64,000 nucleotides of DNA from Nicotiana tabacum (GCF_000715075.1 NC_134087.1:103021161-103085160), one strand, 5' to 3'; shown: positions 22,601 through 35,081, numbered from the stretch's first letter. Numbers and translations are program-made. The notes: a model not told the origin generated them from the sequence alone.

Positions 22601-24397
22601 TTGAGTTCCCTCTGAACTTGAACATCTGAGGGCTGGCATTTCCACACTGCACTATGCTCTTAATTCTGCAATATATTTGGGTTGTAAGAACTGCCCGGAG
22701 TCCATTTGAGTCTCTTGAGGAACTTTGACACATCCCAAATAAGAGAAGTCTTTGGAAACCTAATCCTGGAAGTTGGTTCACCTCATATTATTGGACCTTG
22801 AGTCTGAATTAGGCTCCTTGGTTGTAGCTTAATTTCTGATGTAATTTACTTTTCTTAATTCATTCTGGTCTGTAATATGTTGTAATAACTTATGGGGTTC
22901 TAGTGAAAAAGGGGAGGGTCACTTATGTATGCAAAGGGTAGACAGCATGCCCATAGGCATTACTATTCACAAGTTCTACACTTTCGCATATCATATGGAA
23001 ACCTTGCCTATAAGTTCTCTGCATTTCCGCATTAGAAACCCTGCCTATAAGTTTTCTGCATTCATGCACGTCATATAGAAATACTGCCTATAAGTTTTTT
23101 GCATCCATGCACATCATATAGAAATCCTGCCTATAGTTTTCTACATTCATGCACGGCATATAGAAATCCTGCCTATAGTTTCTGCACTTCTACATTTTTA
23201 TCTATCATTAGGTAAATGGTTATAGGTTAAAAAAATAATCAACTCCCTTGTAGATACCATGTCTATAGGACTCCCTGCACTTTTATAACCGTCTTAAAAT
23301 CAACAACGCCTAGAAATCATGCCTATATAAGTAATCAGTTGAATCTGATTCGTTTATTTCATCTACAAGTCTAAAATCAATATTAATGTCGTCTAACATC
23401 TGTAGAACTTATGTGTTTTCCGCAATCAGTAAGCCTCTTTAAATCGGAGTAAGCACTGTTAGATATCATGCCTATAAGTTTCACCAAGGCAAGCCAGTAG
23501 ATAATTGCTTAACTGCATCAGTCTTTGATAAATTACAACAAGGGAAGGCTAATTCGGACTCCTCATCTGAGAAATATGTGATGAATCAGCTTATCCTACG
23601 CTTTAATTTAATTCAGACCATAACCAGTACTTGTAAGTCATGTTAGCCAATTTGTCTCTTTAAATGAGGAGGCATGTTTGAGCCCTTTAAACTGTTATGT
23701 GTTCTCCCCATACCTGCCCTATATGTTTTGATTGTCGCCCTAGAATTTTATCCTTTTTAAAACTATGAAAAGCAAAATTTCCCTTCCCTTTAGGACTAGT
23801 AGTCCCAAATGCCACCGGGACTGATAGGATCGGGGCTGGTACTAGCATGCAATAAGTAACGACACAATTCTGCACTTTACTACCTTAACGGGGTGAGAAG
23901 GGTAGATATGGATTTGATGACCAGTGCGCTAATACCACGTGTTACCCCTCTTCTGAGGAGTGATTGCCGGGTATTGTATTGACGTGATCCATCTTGTTTG
24001 TAAACCTAGGACTCCCTCTCTTTTAGCTTGTTTTATTGTCCGAACTATTTCTGCTTTCCTTATTCTCTGCAAACTTTCAATTTGCTTGCAATAATATGTG
24101 AAAATCCCCTTCTATTTGAGGCCCTTAATTGCCTATTTGATTATGTGAGGTCACAATTGTAACATGGCCGAGAACCACACTAGTGGATCTTGAGGGGTGC
24201 CTAACACCTTCCCCTTGAGATAATTTCTAGCCCTTACCCAAACTCTGGTTCTTCAAACTCAAACCCTTCTTAGTGTCCTAATGTACTTAATCATTAGGTG
24301 GCGACTCTTCAAGTTCCAAAACCCAATTTTCAAAAGGGAACGAGTTGTCCTCCTAAAAGTCACAAGCCCGATTTCGCGAGAAAAAGAGGGCGCGACA
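19699..24397 (+). repeat. Element 1 3' LTR, full length (4,699 bp)
   Basis: It begins TGATACCC after the polypurine tract and ends ...GCGACA before gtattcatc. The portion 20251-24397 is the copy of the 5' LTR. The first 552 bp are AT-rich and have no partner at the 5' end. TATA box at 22006-22012. The LTR is several times longer than typical plant LTRs but normal for Ogre-like elements. Confidence 0.92.
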
Positions 24398-24725
24398 GTA
24401 TTCATCTTATTATTGTGCTTTTGTTGCTTCAGCAAATGAGTACTTGTTTGTCGATCGCCAATATCACTACTGATTAAACATCAGTTCTTAGCTTGCGATC
24501 TCAATTTCCTTTTTATAATTCTCACCACCTCTTAGCAAGAAACTGGTCCACTTCACCCATACTTGTAGTTGGATTGGAGTTACTTGTGGCTCTCGCCACC
24601 AAAGAGTCGCTGCCTTATATCTTTCTAATATGAACCTTAAAGAAATGGTTCCACCACAACTTGGAAATCTCTCGTTTCTCATTTCCCTCGATATCAGAAA
24701 CAATGGCTTCTATGGGAGATTGAAA
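24398..24725 (+). pseudogene. Fragment of an LRR receptor-like kinase gene (N-terminal end)
   Basis: Immediately after the LTR, plus-strand codons read ANITTD then a stop, and after a frame change CSWIGVTCGSRHQRVAAL followed by NMNLKEMVPPQLGNLSFLISLDI (split over 24,562-24,705). This is the N-terminal cap and first leucine-rich repeat of plant LRR receptor kinases (CxWxGVTC, LDLS..NL.G.IPP.LGNLSFL). It has an in-frame stop near 24,475 and a one-base shift near 24,560, and it stops after one repeat. The rest of the ectodomain, the membrane helix and the kinase are not present downstream. It could be a relic cut by Element 1 or an older gene fragment. Confidence 0.82.
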
Positions 24726-24910
24726 AAGCTACGACAACTTCTGAAATATAAATTGTAGTCCCACTGTAATCTACTTGGCTTTGGTGTATGAGATCCAATA
24801 GTAATAGTTTTGATAGACTCCTAATGAAGTAATCCTGCGTTAAAAAGAACATAGTCATGTGTTAGCATAATGATCAGCATGGATTATATTAGTTAATGTA
24901 GTGGGGAAGA
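24726..24910. other. Unassigned spacer
   Basis: About 185 bp of AT-rich sequence without a recognisable feature between the LRR fragment and the accgaa-rich repeat. Confidence 0.4.
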
Positions 24911-25092
24911 TATTGGAGATTTGGTTTAAACCGAAACCATACAGAAACCGTACTGAACCAAAATAAGAAATACTGAACCGTACCGAAATATTTTGGTATG
25001 GTATTTGGTATACACAATTGATAAACCGAATACCGAAATATCGAACCGAAATTCTTAAATACCGAACCGAAATACCGAATGTCCACCCCTAG
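24911..25092. repeat. accgaa-rich dispersed repeat
   Basis: The segment is built from short degenerate phrases such as accgaaatac, gaaccgaaat and taccgaat, and ends cgaatgtccacccctag. This is the layout of a common Solanaceae dispersed repeat. Class and exact ends are not certain. Confidence 0.5.
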
Positions 25093-25101
25093 CATTGCTA
25101 A

Positions 25102-25567
25102 TACAATGTTTGGTTCATGTTTTTCTTTTCTGCATAACTAATGCATGTATATGTTATGAGGGAATCTATGTATTATTTATGTAGGGTAGAAGCTGGAATA
25201 ACTTATATATGTATTAGTAATACTTATATTAAAACACAAAATGATAAGAATACCTTTTATTCAAACTTATATTTTTTTGTTTAAAAAAATATATTTAAAC
25301 TATACTAGCAATTTTAATAAAATAAAGTAAGCTAATAATAAATAACTCTCACATTACATTTATATTACTAATCCTTATATAACTACCGCATAATTAATCC
25401 CTGCATAACTAATCCGAACATAACTCAACCTTGCATAACTTATCTCTGCATAATTAATACATGCATAACTAATCCCTGCATTACTTATTCCTGCATAACT
25501 AATACATACATATCTAATACCTGCCTAACTAATACCTTCATAACTCTAACCGGCAACCAAACGACCC
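25102..25567. mobile_element. MITE-like element with cataactaat internal repeats, possible TAA target duplication
   Basis: The right end reads aaccaaacgaccc and the left end caatgtttggttc, which are imperfect inverted repeats. TAA lies on both outer sides (25,099-25,101 and 25,568-25,570), as in PIF/Harbinger-type (Tourist) MITEs. Inside, ctgcataactaat and variants recur more than ten times at 12-24 bp spacing. There is no coding capacity. Confidence 0.55.
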
Positions 25568-25570
25568 TAA

Positions 25571-28410
25571 CTATTTGATTTGCAACAAGCTGCATAGATA
25601 TTACAACAAAGTCACTATCTTAATTTTATGAACTAAAGAATTAACCTGAAGCTACTTGATTAAAATAATCCTTGTTATATTTTATTCGAACTCTAATTAA
25701 CACATCATTTTCAAAAAGGAACGGCCAATTTTAGCACAAATATGGAAGAAGTAAAAATAGGAAAACCAAATTCTAGAGCTTCAGAAGTCCTCTCATGAAT
25801 ATATATGCGAGCTAACTCTGCAACGGCTATTACATGAGATGAAAAGACATTTGACTTTGCAGTTATTCACTGGTAGTCCAATGAGAAAACATTTATTTGG
25901 AAACTGAAAGCCTAGTTCGTCAATCTACAAGCTGTTGAACTGCTCAGGGAAAGGGACATGGAAGAAAACACGAGCAGATGTATGACAACTGCGTTTCCTC
26001 AATGAAAAAGGAACCATCCCGCATTTACGGAGGGTGCAGGAAAGGACTGCATCCCTTGGGTGTGAACTGTGATGTATGCACCCTAGTCTAATGCAAGATC
26101 AGTATTTGATTCCACGACTAGAACCCGTAACTTATAGATCATACTTAAACAACTTTATCTTTTCTCCCGGACTCCCTTTCAAGTTGAGTTTCCTCGATCT
26201 AAAGGAGAATAAGCACAATTGAACTTTTTTATGAAAAAAAGGGGGCATAATTGAGAGGTAATTAATGAGGTTAAACATTTCTTAAATAACTTTTTTTTTT
26301 GTATGTATCATGACATATATAAATTTGTCCCTTCGAATAACTGAAAAAAGTGGCAGATAACAATTCAATATATAGTTTTGAATGAAAAATCTTTGAGCTT
26401 GTATTTCATTGTAGATTCGGAATATAATCAGGATGCTAACCAAATTAAAGATGTTCTATATAATGTTGTCAAACATTCCCTTATCTGTCTCCTACCAATC
26501 GATCTGATCATCATGGCTAGGACTTATAATGGTGCCCTATTTCTGCCGATAAGAGAGAGGACTATTCAATAATAATTAAATCTTTGAGAAATGTATATAA
26601 TAATGATACGCATAATTAAATTAATTAAGTGTGTCATCCACTTGATTTCCAACAATTTACCAGGTCATCGTCTTAAAGAGTCTTCTAAATAATTCACAAT
26701 AGAAACTCTATGAACTTCTCAAAGGCTAAGGTAAATTAACATGATACTAATAGTTTCTGTCTCCATCTCCTTAGCATACCCAAAAATATTATACTGTACT
26801 TATTAAAGATAACTGATCAACAGCTTGTTATTAGCATACATATCAGCCAGTCTGCGATTTGACCTTGGAACTAGTTGTTGGAGATCTCTGCATTTACATT
26901 TAAATAAGGAAATACGTGGGAAAGAAGACTAATTTGTCTAATAATTGCCCTATTAAGTTAAGTTTTATATTACTCCATTTGAAAGGTATAAGGAAAGAGT
27001 GACCTTTCCTCCAATTATACACATTGCTTATTTGACTGCAATTAACACCAGCCATTATTTTAACGGCTATTAGTGCGTTTTTGATCTCTTTTTCTCTGTT
27101 ACTTGCCTTTAAGTGTGATTAATATGAGCCGTTCCTTTTTGTACTCCCTCTCTTTTCCAACCTTGTTGGATTCACTTGCCGAGTGGTTGGATGTGCTTTT
27201 AGGAAGAAAAAGATAAAAAATATCCACATGGGTAAATGTGAATGGAGACAGAATCCTCCAAATGCAATGTATGAGAGTTAGTGATCTCTCAACCCACATG
27301 TAAATATATGATGTTCTTCGATCACAGCACGCACCTCAACTATACTATTGAGTATTTGTAATGTCGCATACTCCTTAATTACCTTTTGGCTCAAAAAAGA
27401 AAAGAAGGGGAAAAAAACACCTCACTGTGTTCATATTTTTGATTATGTATTGATGCACAACAACTTGCAAATTATTCACAGCTAAATTAACCACTTGACC
27501 TAAAATTCATTACCCTAGCAAAAACTGTAAGGTAAGAATAACAATTGAAGTAGCTAACGTACTATATACAAGATTGTCTTCCCTTTTTATTTCCAGTACA
27601 AACCACAATTATAAGAGATCACTATGAAGGAAATCAGGAATCGATACCTGGAAGATTGTAAACACATTTGTTAGGATCACTAAAAACAGGAAAGCTTAAC
27701 CAAGCAAAACGTTAAAGATATTACTCCTAAGTAACTAGAGCAGCTTTAGTCCATAAATTCTCCACCTGGAACTGCCGTGACGAAATATTTTTTTTTAATT
27801 AATCCATCGACCCGGGCTTTCACCTCTCGTGGTAATAGGGCTTTGGCATTGACCACTATACCTTATTTATTAATCACCAAAAGAGTAGGCTTGATGAATT
27901 ACTGGTTAATCACGAGGAGTGTAAATTTTATATTGTCAGTGTGTGCATATCGTTATTTATAAGGTAATTTTAGATAAATCTCTACAATAAGTGTATTAAC
28001 AACGACAAAAATGACTAGGTTAAACAGCTCTGATCGTGTGTAAAATATCTTAATGCCATCGTGTATAACTTAAATTCGTTGTAAACTTGTCAAGTATGAT
28101 TGAGTGGCCTAAATAAGAATTAAATTCTGCTAATTGCGAAAGACTGGTTCCATACTTCAAAGTCAAAACTCAAAAGGGTAACGTAACTAAAGTTTAAATA
28201 TGGTATGGTAGTACTCCAACTAATTAATGAAGATACCGAGAATGGTCATCAGTGAACCTTTGGGATATACCATAAGGTTAGCGCTATTCATATTCAGATG
28301 CGGCGAAATGGATTCCTTAATCAAATATTTAAATCCTCCAAAAACGGAGTGTAGCCATAGGGAATCCCCAATCACTTGCCTTAATTACACAATGTCAACT
28401 CTTTGATACC
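25571..28410. other. Intergenic region upstream of NRT2
   Basis: About 2.8 kb of AT-rich sequence without a supported coding frame; the open frames here are short and unrecognised. It is not repetitive within the window and is the likely upstream regulatory region of the nitrate transporter. I did not identify a nitrate-responsive element by eye. Confidence 0.5.
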
Positions 28411-28420
28411 TATATAAACA
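28411..28420 (+). promoter_or_regulatory. TATA box of the NRT2 gene
   Basis: tatataaaca lies 117 bp upstream of the ATG, followed by a pyrimidine-rich ctccctctctgc, a usual plant core promoter arrangement. It implies transcription starting near 28,445 with a 5' UTR of about 80 bp. Confidence 0.7.
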
Positions 28421-28527
28421 CTCCCTCTCTGCACCTTCTTGGAAACAAACACATCAATTTTACTTTAAACATTTTAATCAATCTTTGGCATATTCTGCTA
28501 TAAGTTTTTTTTTTCCTGAAGAAAAAA

Positions 28528-30398
28528 ATGGCTGATATTGAGGGAGAACCAGGGAGTTCTATGCATGGAGTCACTGGTAGAGAGCCAGTTCTTGCTTTCT
28601 CAGTGGCTTCTCCAATGGTGCCAACCGATACCACGGCAAAATTTTCAGTACCAGTTGATACTGAACACAAAGCCAAGGTTTTTAAATTTTATTCATTTTC
28701 AAAGCCTCATGGTCTTACTTTCCAGCTCTCCTGGATTTCTTTCTTCACTTGCTTTGTTTCAACTTTTGCTGCTGCCCCTTTAGTTCCTATCATTAGGGAC
28801 AACCTTAATTTAACCAAAATGGATGTTGGTAATGCCGGAGTTGCTTCCGTTTCCGGAAGTATTTTATCTAGGCTTGTTATGGGTGCAGTTTGTGATATGT
28901 TAGGGCCTAGATATGGTTGTGCCTTTCTGATTATGTTGTCAGCCCCAACTGTATTTTGCATGTCATTTGTGTCGTCCGCTGGAGGATATGTTGCTGTCCG
29001 GTTCATGATTGGATTCTCGCTCGCAACATTTGTGTCGTGCCAATATTGGATGAGTACTATGTTTAATAGTCAGATTATTGGACTTGTCAATGGAACAGCT
29101 GCAGGATGGGGAAATATGGGTGGTGGTGCGACTCAACTTATTATGCCAATTCTGTATGATATAATAAGAAGAGCAGGAGCAACTCCATTCACTGCTTGGA
29201 GAATTGCATTTTTCATTCCTGGTTGGCTTCATGTTGTAATGGGTATTTTGGTGTTGACTCTTGGCCAAGATTTGCCTGATGGGAACCGTGGTGATTTACA
29301 GAAGAAGGGTGATGTTTCTAAAGATAAATTCTCCAACGTTAGTACTCCCATTACACTAACTCTTTCATCTCTTAAAAAAAGAAAATCTATTTTTTCTTCT
29401 TTTTTTTAAGGGAGAAGAATTTTAGCTAACATACTTCATGTTTTCGCTATTTCAGATATTGTGGTACGCTGCAACAAACTACAGGACGTGGATCTTTGTT
29501 CTTCTCTACGGATACTCTATGGGAGTTGAACTGTCTACAGACAACGTAATTGCGGAGTACTTCTTCGACAGGTTTGTTTTCCTAAATATTTACTGTGTAA
29601 TACGTTTACATCGGCAAAATTTAACTTGATGTAACAAGTAACCTGCCTAATTATACATACACTCCCCAAATCAACTACAATCGCTGCTCCATCTGCTTAA
29701 CCTGACAAACTTTTTGTACAAAAACCTGCAGATTTGATCTAAAGCTTCACACAGCGGGAATTATTGCAGCGACCTTTGGTATGGCTAATTTATTAGCTCG
29801 TCCATTCGGAGGATTTTCTTCAGATTACGCAGCCAAAAGATTCGGCATGAGAGGCAGACTTTGGGTCCTTTGGATATTACAAACACTGGGAGGAGTATTC
29901 TGCGTCCTGTTGGGCCGTTCAAATTCTCTGCCCATAGCCGTCACATTCATGATCCTTTTCTCTATTGGTGCTCAAGCTGCATGTGGTGCAACATTCGGTA
30001 TTATTCCATTCATTTCTCGCCGATCCTTAGGTATAATCTCAGGAATGACTGGGGCTGGAGGAAATTTCGGTTCTGGATTGACACAACTGTTGTTCTTCAC
30101 GAGCTCAAAATACTCGACAGCAACAGGGCTAACTTACATGGGACTAATGATCATAGGATGCACTCTTCCAGTGACTTTCTGTCATTTCCCACAATGGGGA
30201 AGCATGTTTTTCCCACCAACGAAAGACCCTGTTAAGGGAAGTGAGGAACATTATTATGCCGCAGAGTATACCGAAGCTGAGAGGCAGAAAGGTATGCACC
30301 AAAACAGCTTGAAGTTCGCCGAGAACTGCCGATCGGAGCGTGGCAAGCGCGTGGGATCGGCACCTACTCCTCCAAATTTAACGCCTAATCGTGTCTGA
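28528..30398 (+). CDS. NRT2: High-affinity nitrate transporter NRT2 (MFS, NNP family), three exons, intact
   Basis: NRT2 proteins import nitrate with protons across the root plasma membrane, usually together with the small partner NAR2/NRT3. Exons are 28528-29337, 29456-29571 and 29732-30398. Introns (118 and 160 bp) begin GTTAGT and GTTTGT and end TTTCAG and CTGCAG. The joined frame is open for 530 residues, the usual NRT2 length. The N terminus is hydrophilic to about residue 60, followed by about twelve hydrophobic helices. The MFS motif [10 protein letters not shown] lies at residues 119-128. The two glycine-rich nitrate signatures are [13 protein letters not shown] (192-204) and [13 protein letters not shown] (416-428). 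The hydrophilic C-terminal tail is full length. The start has adenine-rich context (gaagaaaaaaATGGC). No lesions are seen. Similarity is to Solanaceae NRT2.1/2.2-type proteins; the exact paralogue is not resolved. It is the only intact host gene in the window. Confidence 0.97.
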
Positions 30399-31128
30399 GA
30401 TTCTCAGATTTGATAATTTTGTCTAAGGGGATGGATGATTGTCAATCTCTGATTAGATGAAGATTCAATGAGCTGAGTCTCAATAAGCAAATTCTTTTTA
30501 AAGAATGTATCTTGATTTTTCTTGTCCTTTTTTCTTCTTCTTCTTTTTCTTGGAATCTACTTATAAGTTGTATGTTGTTTTTTAAATGAAGTATATATAT
30601 GACGCATTGTGTATGTTTCCTCTTGCTTCTTACATCTGAATATTCTATGGGTTGTTGTAGATTCAAAAGTAATATTAACAAAACTTTTGACTTCTAAGAA
30701 GGGCCTTGATCATTTATTCCAGTTGGTTTAACATACAGAAGTTTGTGAATTGTTTTACTCTCCTAGTAGCTGATTAAAAATGATACTATGAAAGATCAAT
30801 TATATTTTATAGTTACTAGTTGGCAACAATTTGTACAGGGAGAAGTGTTAAGTTAAGCTTAGAGCGCAATGGAAATTTAAGTGTTTTATCCAATTAATTT
30901 GTCAAATCAGGTTAAGTTGTACTCAACAACTTGCACGCAATATTGTCTAAGCCAAAGGCATGTTGAAATCAAGGCATGGTGAAGCTTGGGGCTGTTGCCC
31001 TATAATCTCGTCTGCAACATATTTTGTACTGGAAAAATTTGACTTTGACACATGGATAAATTACACGATAACACAACATCATTTGATAAGTTGTACATCG
31101 GGAACAAGATGGAAGACAAGTTTAATCA
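30399..31128 (+). other. NRT2 3' UTR and downstream spacer
   Basis: The first 200-250 bp, T-rich with several AT-rich stretches near 30,580-30,610, probably contains the NRT2 3' UTR and polyadenylation region. No second gene is supported up to the MITE. Confidence 0.5.
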
Positions 31129-31135
31129 TCGCAGG

Positions 31136-31403
31136 GCAGTGGCGGAGGCAGGATTACCGCCAAGGGATTCGAAAAAAGGGAAAAATTAAAAAGGTTGTAG
31201 CTAGTGGGAATTTGACCAATGACCTTACTAAGGTTTTTGAACCCCCTTGACCACTAAACTATGTTTTTGAGCTGTGTCAATGAGATTCAAAATATAATAT
31301 ATAGAGGTAAAAAAAAATAGGTTTTACCTTTCATATATAGTGTAATTTTTCTGCGAAGGAGATTCAGGTAAACACCCTTTCGCCCCCCTAAATCCGTCCC
31401 TGC
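31136..31403. mobile_element. hAT-like MITE, 268 bp, with 7-8 bp target duplication
   Basis: The left end gcagtggcgga and right end tccgtccctgc are imperfect inverted repeats (9 of 11 matching). tcgcagg occurs directly outside both ends (31,129-31,135 and 31,404-31,410), and is 8 bp if one mismatch is allowed, which fits hAT insertion. CAGTGGCGGA/TCCGCCCCTG-type ends are common among Solanaceae hAT MITEs. There is no coding capacity. Confidence 0.8.
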
Positions 31404-31410
31404 TCGCAGG

Positions 31411-31980
31411 AAATATACACAGTTCGGTGACTCCCGAGAGAAACAAGCACCGTGTCTCGATGAAACACCCCAAAGATGATTCCGAGGATTTATTGATGAA
31501 GTCATAGCCCGAAACTTGACTTGGTCCTCAACTGTCCCCGAAACGTTAGGGATTCACCTACACCCACTATGCTAGATTTGTCACCCACAAGCGACATGTA
31601 TTTCGGCGTTTGTTAACCATTCAGAGCGACATGCAGAAGTGGGGATGATCATGTGAAAGTTGGATATAGGCTATAAATAACCCCATTTTATTTGCCTGTA
31701 CATTCATTCAAAAGCTGTTGAACTTACTCTTTATAAAAGGCTATTGTACTATTGCTGGGCAATCTCTCTTTATTTTGTAAGCATTGTGGCTCATGGAAAA
31801 GATCAAAAAGATCATTCTTATCATTTATTTATTTACTTTTATTACTTTATTTACAACTTTGTTAGCTTAATTATATGAATCATTCGATTAAAATTTGATT
31901 CGAACCAATTGCTAGTGACCTCATTAAAAATAAATTTAATTAATTATTCCTCAAACTATTTTTGAGTTATGCAATTTTGT
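31411..31980 (+). repeat. 3' part of an old gypsy LTR
   Basis: This contains a TATA box-like ctataaataacccc near 31,672 and a T-rich R/U5, and ends just before a primer-binding-site-like sequence at 31,981 (gcctaccgtgggac). That sequence matches the PBS-like ggcgcccaccgtggggc of Element 3, indicating the same lineage. The upstream part of the LTR and a partner LTR are not seen. Confidence 0.5.
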
Positions 31981-32567
31981 GCCTACCGTGGGACCCTAGA
32001 AGTTGAGAATTTGACTTAGAGTTCTTATTCTCATTATGAGATTTATCTTTTACTTATCTGTCAATTTCCTTTCCATTTTGTGACTCAGAATGACTGAAAA
32101 GAACATTCAGCCAATAGATTAGAGCAAAGCCACAGAACCCAGTGGATATCCAGGAGACTCCATGCCCCTCAAGTGAAAACAGGTCTTGCATATGGGCAAA
32201 GAGCTAGGTCCCAGATAGTAAGGAGGTCGTACCCAGAAAAAAGGCACTACTTGGAATGGATGCGTCACAATCCAAATATGCGCCCTCTCACATGGACTTT
32301 CCAACCCACAACTTCACCGAATAGAGTGGCGAAACCTTGAAATTCGACATGGCTCAATAACGGAGATTGAACGCCAAAATGGGCATGATGTTTGATGCAT
32401 TGGGGAAGTAACAACTATAACGACACTCCAACCCCGCTGATAGAAGTGACTCAGGTCAAACACATCCCTAATTCATTACTCAAGGCTTTGGGGTTTCCCG
32501 ATAATTCCGTGGCTAGAGGGTCAGGTATGTCTAAAATGCTGAGTTACATATTTTAATACTAACCTTG
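31981..32567 (+). pseudogene. Old gypsy gag remnant, left half
   Basis: Leader and N-terminal gag region following the PBS-like site, with an ATG at about 32,090 (MTEKNIQP) and many stops. It is interrupted after ccttg at 32,567 by Element 2; the remainder resumes at 45,022. Confidence 0.55.
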
Positions 32568-35066
32568 TGTCACACCTCTTTTTTACACACCTGAAGGTAT
32601 ATAAAGAAGTTTTTTCAATTTAAGTGACATTATTCGATATGAGATTATTTATTAATTTTTTATTCAGAGTTGCCACTTGAAATATTTTTATTGGTATCCC
32701 AAGTCACCGGCTTATTTTAAATCCCAAATCGAGGAAAATTCGACTTTCCTTTTGAAGTATGCGAACTAGAAATTCTGAATAAGGAATTCTGTTAACCCGG
32801 AGGAAGGTGTTAGGCATCCCCGGATTCCGATGTTCTAGCACGGTCGCTTAAACTATTACAATTGGCCTATTATATGATTTTAATACATGTTTTAGCCTAT
32901 GGTATAATTTTAAATTATTAACTGCTTTTAATTAATTTTAGAAAGATTCAACGTTACCTAAAACATGTCTTTGAACCACACCACATGAAATGCACCCACG
33001 GTCCACGACACATTTTATTTAACGTTGTTGAGATTTGGATTTGGGTCACACGAAATGCACACCCGAGTTTAAGGAAATTAATTTAAATTACGCGCCTAAA
33101 ACAACTACGCACCTTCACATTTGCGAGGGCCATGAAAAATTCAACTGATGGCACACCTAGATTTTTAAAAGAGCTAACTAATTTTACGAGGGCCATGGCC
33201 TACTTAATAAAAGTGGCACACCTCAATTTCACAAGAATAAACGTTGACCCACCAGTAAAAACACCAAACCAATCTTGTTCTCAACTCCAGTGAATTGCTA
33301 ACCAAATTGTGCTAAAGGCTCTTGGTTGTTAACAAGTAAGACTATAAATTTTTAATTTAATGTCATCTCCCAGCAAACTTCAATACAAGGCTCAATAAGA
33401 ATTCATGGCTTACTGCTTACAGGAATCAGATGCAAAATCCTATAAGAATTAAACCAAACCTTAACGACACAAACAAACGACATAAGCCAAAACAAAAGGA
33501 TTTCTACGGCAAACATTGTGCTTTCTTCACTATTGCATTTTTGGATTCAAATATCGAAATTAAATACTTACGTTCTTAAGAGCAAATTAACAGAACATAA
33601 AAATATTCCACCATTCGAAGCAACGAGATAGCAACTCAAGGATTCAATAGAGCAACCAAACAATTTATCGAATGCATGACATTAACCCACTCAAAAAAAT
33701 GAATTTAAGAGAAGAGGATGGACCTTTTGATGCGCAAGCTTTCCCTTTTTATTAAGAAACCAACTGATTTACATGGTTGCGACCAAAGCTTCCAAGTGAA
33801 AACACGAAAAAGATCAAAATCGGGACTTCAAACGTCAACCTCGACTCGCTTCAACCAGAATTGAGAACGACCCCTTCGGCAGCCCCGAACTCGTCGAAAA
33901 ACCAACAGAAAAGAAATTAGCTAGGCGTTGTCTTTAGAGCTGAAGCGCATTGACTTCGAATATGTTTCGAAGCTGCTGTGCCGGGGAGTTTCGGGCGCTG
34001 TTTTGGGTGGTTTTTGGATGGATTTTCGCTGGGTTTAGAGCTGTGTTTCCACGGAGTTTTCAGCTATGTTTTTGGACTGATGAGGAATCATTTCTGGGGT
34101 GTTTTGAGGTGAGAAACAGGGTTGTTTCACAGAAGTGAGGAGTTAATGGGGATGTTTGCGGCTGACTCGCTGGTTGCCGGAGAAGGAAAAGGAGCCGCTG
34201 CTCTTTCTCTATCGAGAATCAGAAAGAGAGATCATGGATTCCTTTGTTGAGAAATCGCTGCTGTGTGATTTTGTTGAAGAAGGTGAAGAACAGGAAATGG
34301 GGGGGTCGTTCTCTGTTTTTTTCCGTTCTCCAGCCTTTTTTTTCTTTTTGTTCTGTGTGTGCATGTGTTATATAGAAAGAGAATAGACATGAAAGGAAAT
34401 ATTCCCCGGCTCTAATTTTTGTCCTCATTCCCCTCTCTAATTTTTCTTTTTCCATTTTTTTGTTCGCTTCCCCATGTGCTAAAAAATGTGAGTGAGAATA
34501 AAATGGGGTGCATGTGAGTTTGTTACCAAGAGATAAGGGACTCCATTTTAATGAATTGATTTTTCTTTGCAACTTTACTTCTTCCGTTGCTTCATTTCTC
34601 GTTTTTGCAAATTTTTCACGTTTTCTTTCTTTTTCTTTTTTCCTTTTTGTTTTGTTTTATTTCCTATTAATGATAAAATAAAACTAGTTACAAATACTAT
34701 TTATCTAAAGTAAGCAATATTAAAAAGAGAACTAAAATAATTCTATTAGAGAAATTCAAATACTACTCGATATTTACTAAATACTTATAACTTAAAATTA
34801 CACTAAACCAAATAAAAATATTTTTTGAAACTTTTCTTTTATCCTTTGTAAAAATAAAATAAAATAAAACTAGCTATCAAAAATATCAATAATCTAACAT
34901 AAAGAAAAAATAATTTTTTGTTAGTTTTCTTTTTTTTTTAGTCTTTGAAATAAAATAAACCGAAGAAGTTTAAAAATAGCCAAAATAACAATATTAGACC
35001 TAAACTCAATATCTACATGCTAAAATGTGAAAAATCTTGGGGAGGGTCAAAAATCACATGTCTACA
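32568..35066 (-). repeat. Element 2 3' LTR (2,499 bp)
   Basis: On the minus strand it starts TGTAGACATG after the polypurine tract and ends ...GTGTGACA. It aligns end to end by eye with 42515-45021, with scattered substitutions and small indels. An open frame at 33,950-34,138 recurs in the other LTR with changed length and is not a gene. Confidence 0.93.
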
Positions 35067-35081
35067 GCTGCCCCTCTTTGA
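35067..35081 (-). other. Polypurine tract of Element 2
   Basis: On the minus strand tcaaagaggggcagc directly precedes the LTR start TGTAGAC. It is a strong purine run, very similar to that of Element 1. Confidence 0.8.

Larger units (their letters stand above)
4228..24397 (+). mobile_element. Element 1: giant Ogre/Tat-type Ty3/gypsy retrotransposon, 5'-truncated and inactive
   Basis: Two long direct repeats (4228-8417 and 19699-24397) bracket an 11.3-kb interior in the order primer binding site, ORF1, gag, protease with G-patch, RT, RNase H, archaeal-type RNase H, integrase, long 3' UTR, polypurine tract. The extra ORF1 upstream of gag, the second RNase H, the size (20.2 kb here, about 20.7 kb with the missing LTR start) and the probable intron are established marks of the Ogre branch of the Tat lineage. 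Every coding segment has stops or frameshifts. The first about 552 bp of the 5' LTR are absent, so no target duplication can be checked: the base after the 3' LTR begins gtattc, but the 5' partner is gone. Confidence 0.93.

Noticed and set aside
26378..26572. 64-codon open frame upstream of NRT2
   Set aside because: No recognisable motif, AT-rich surroundings and no promoter context; probably chance.
28410..30235. Open frames on the other strand and in other frames across NRT2
   Set aside because: Shadows of the transporter exons, with no domain of their own.
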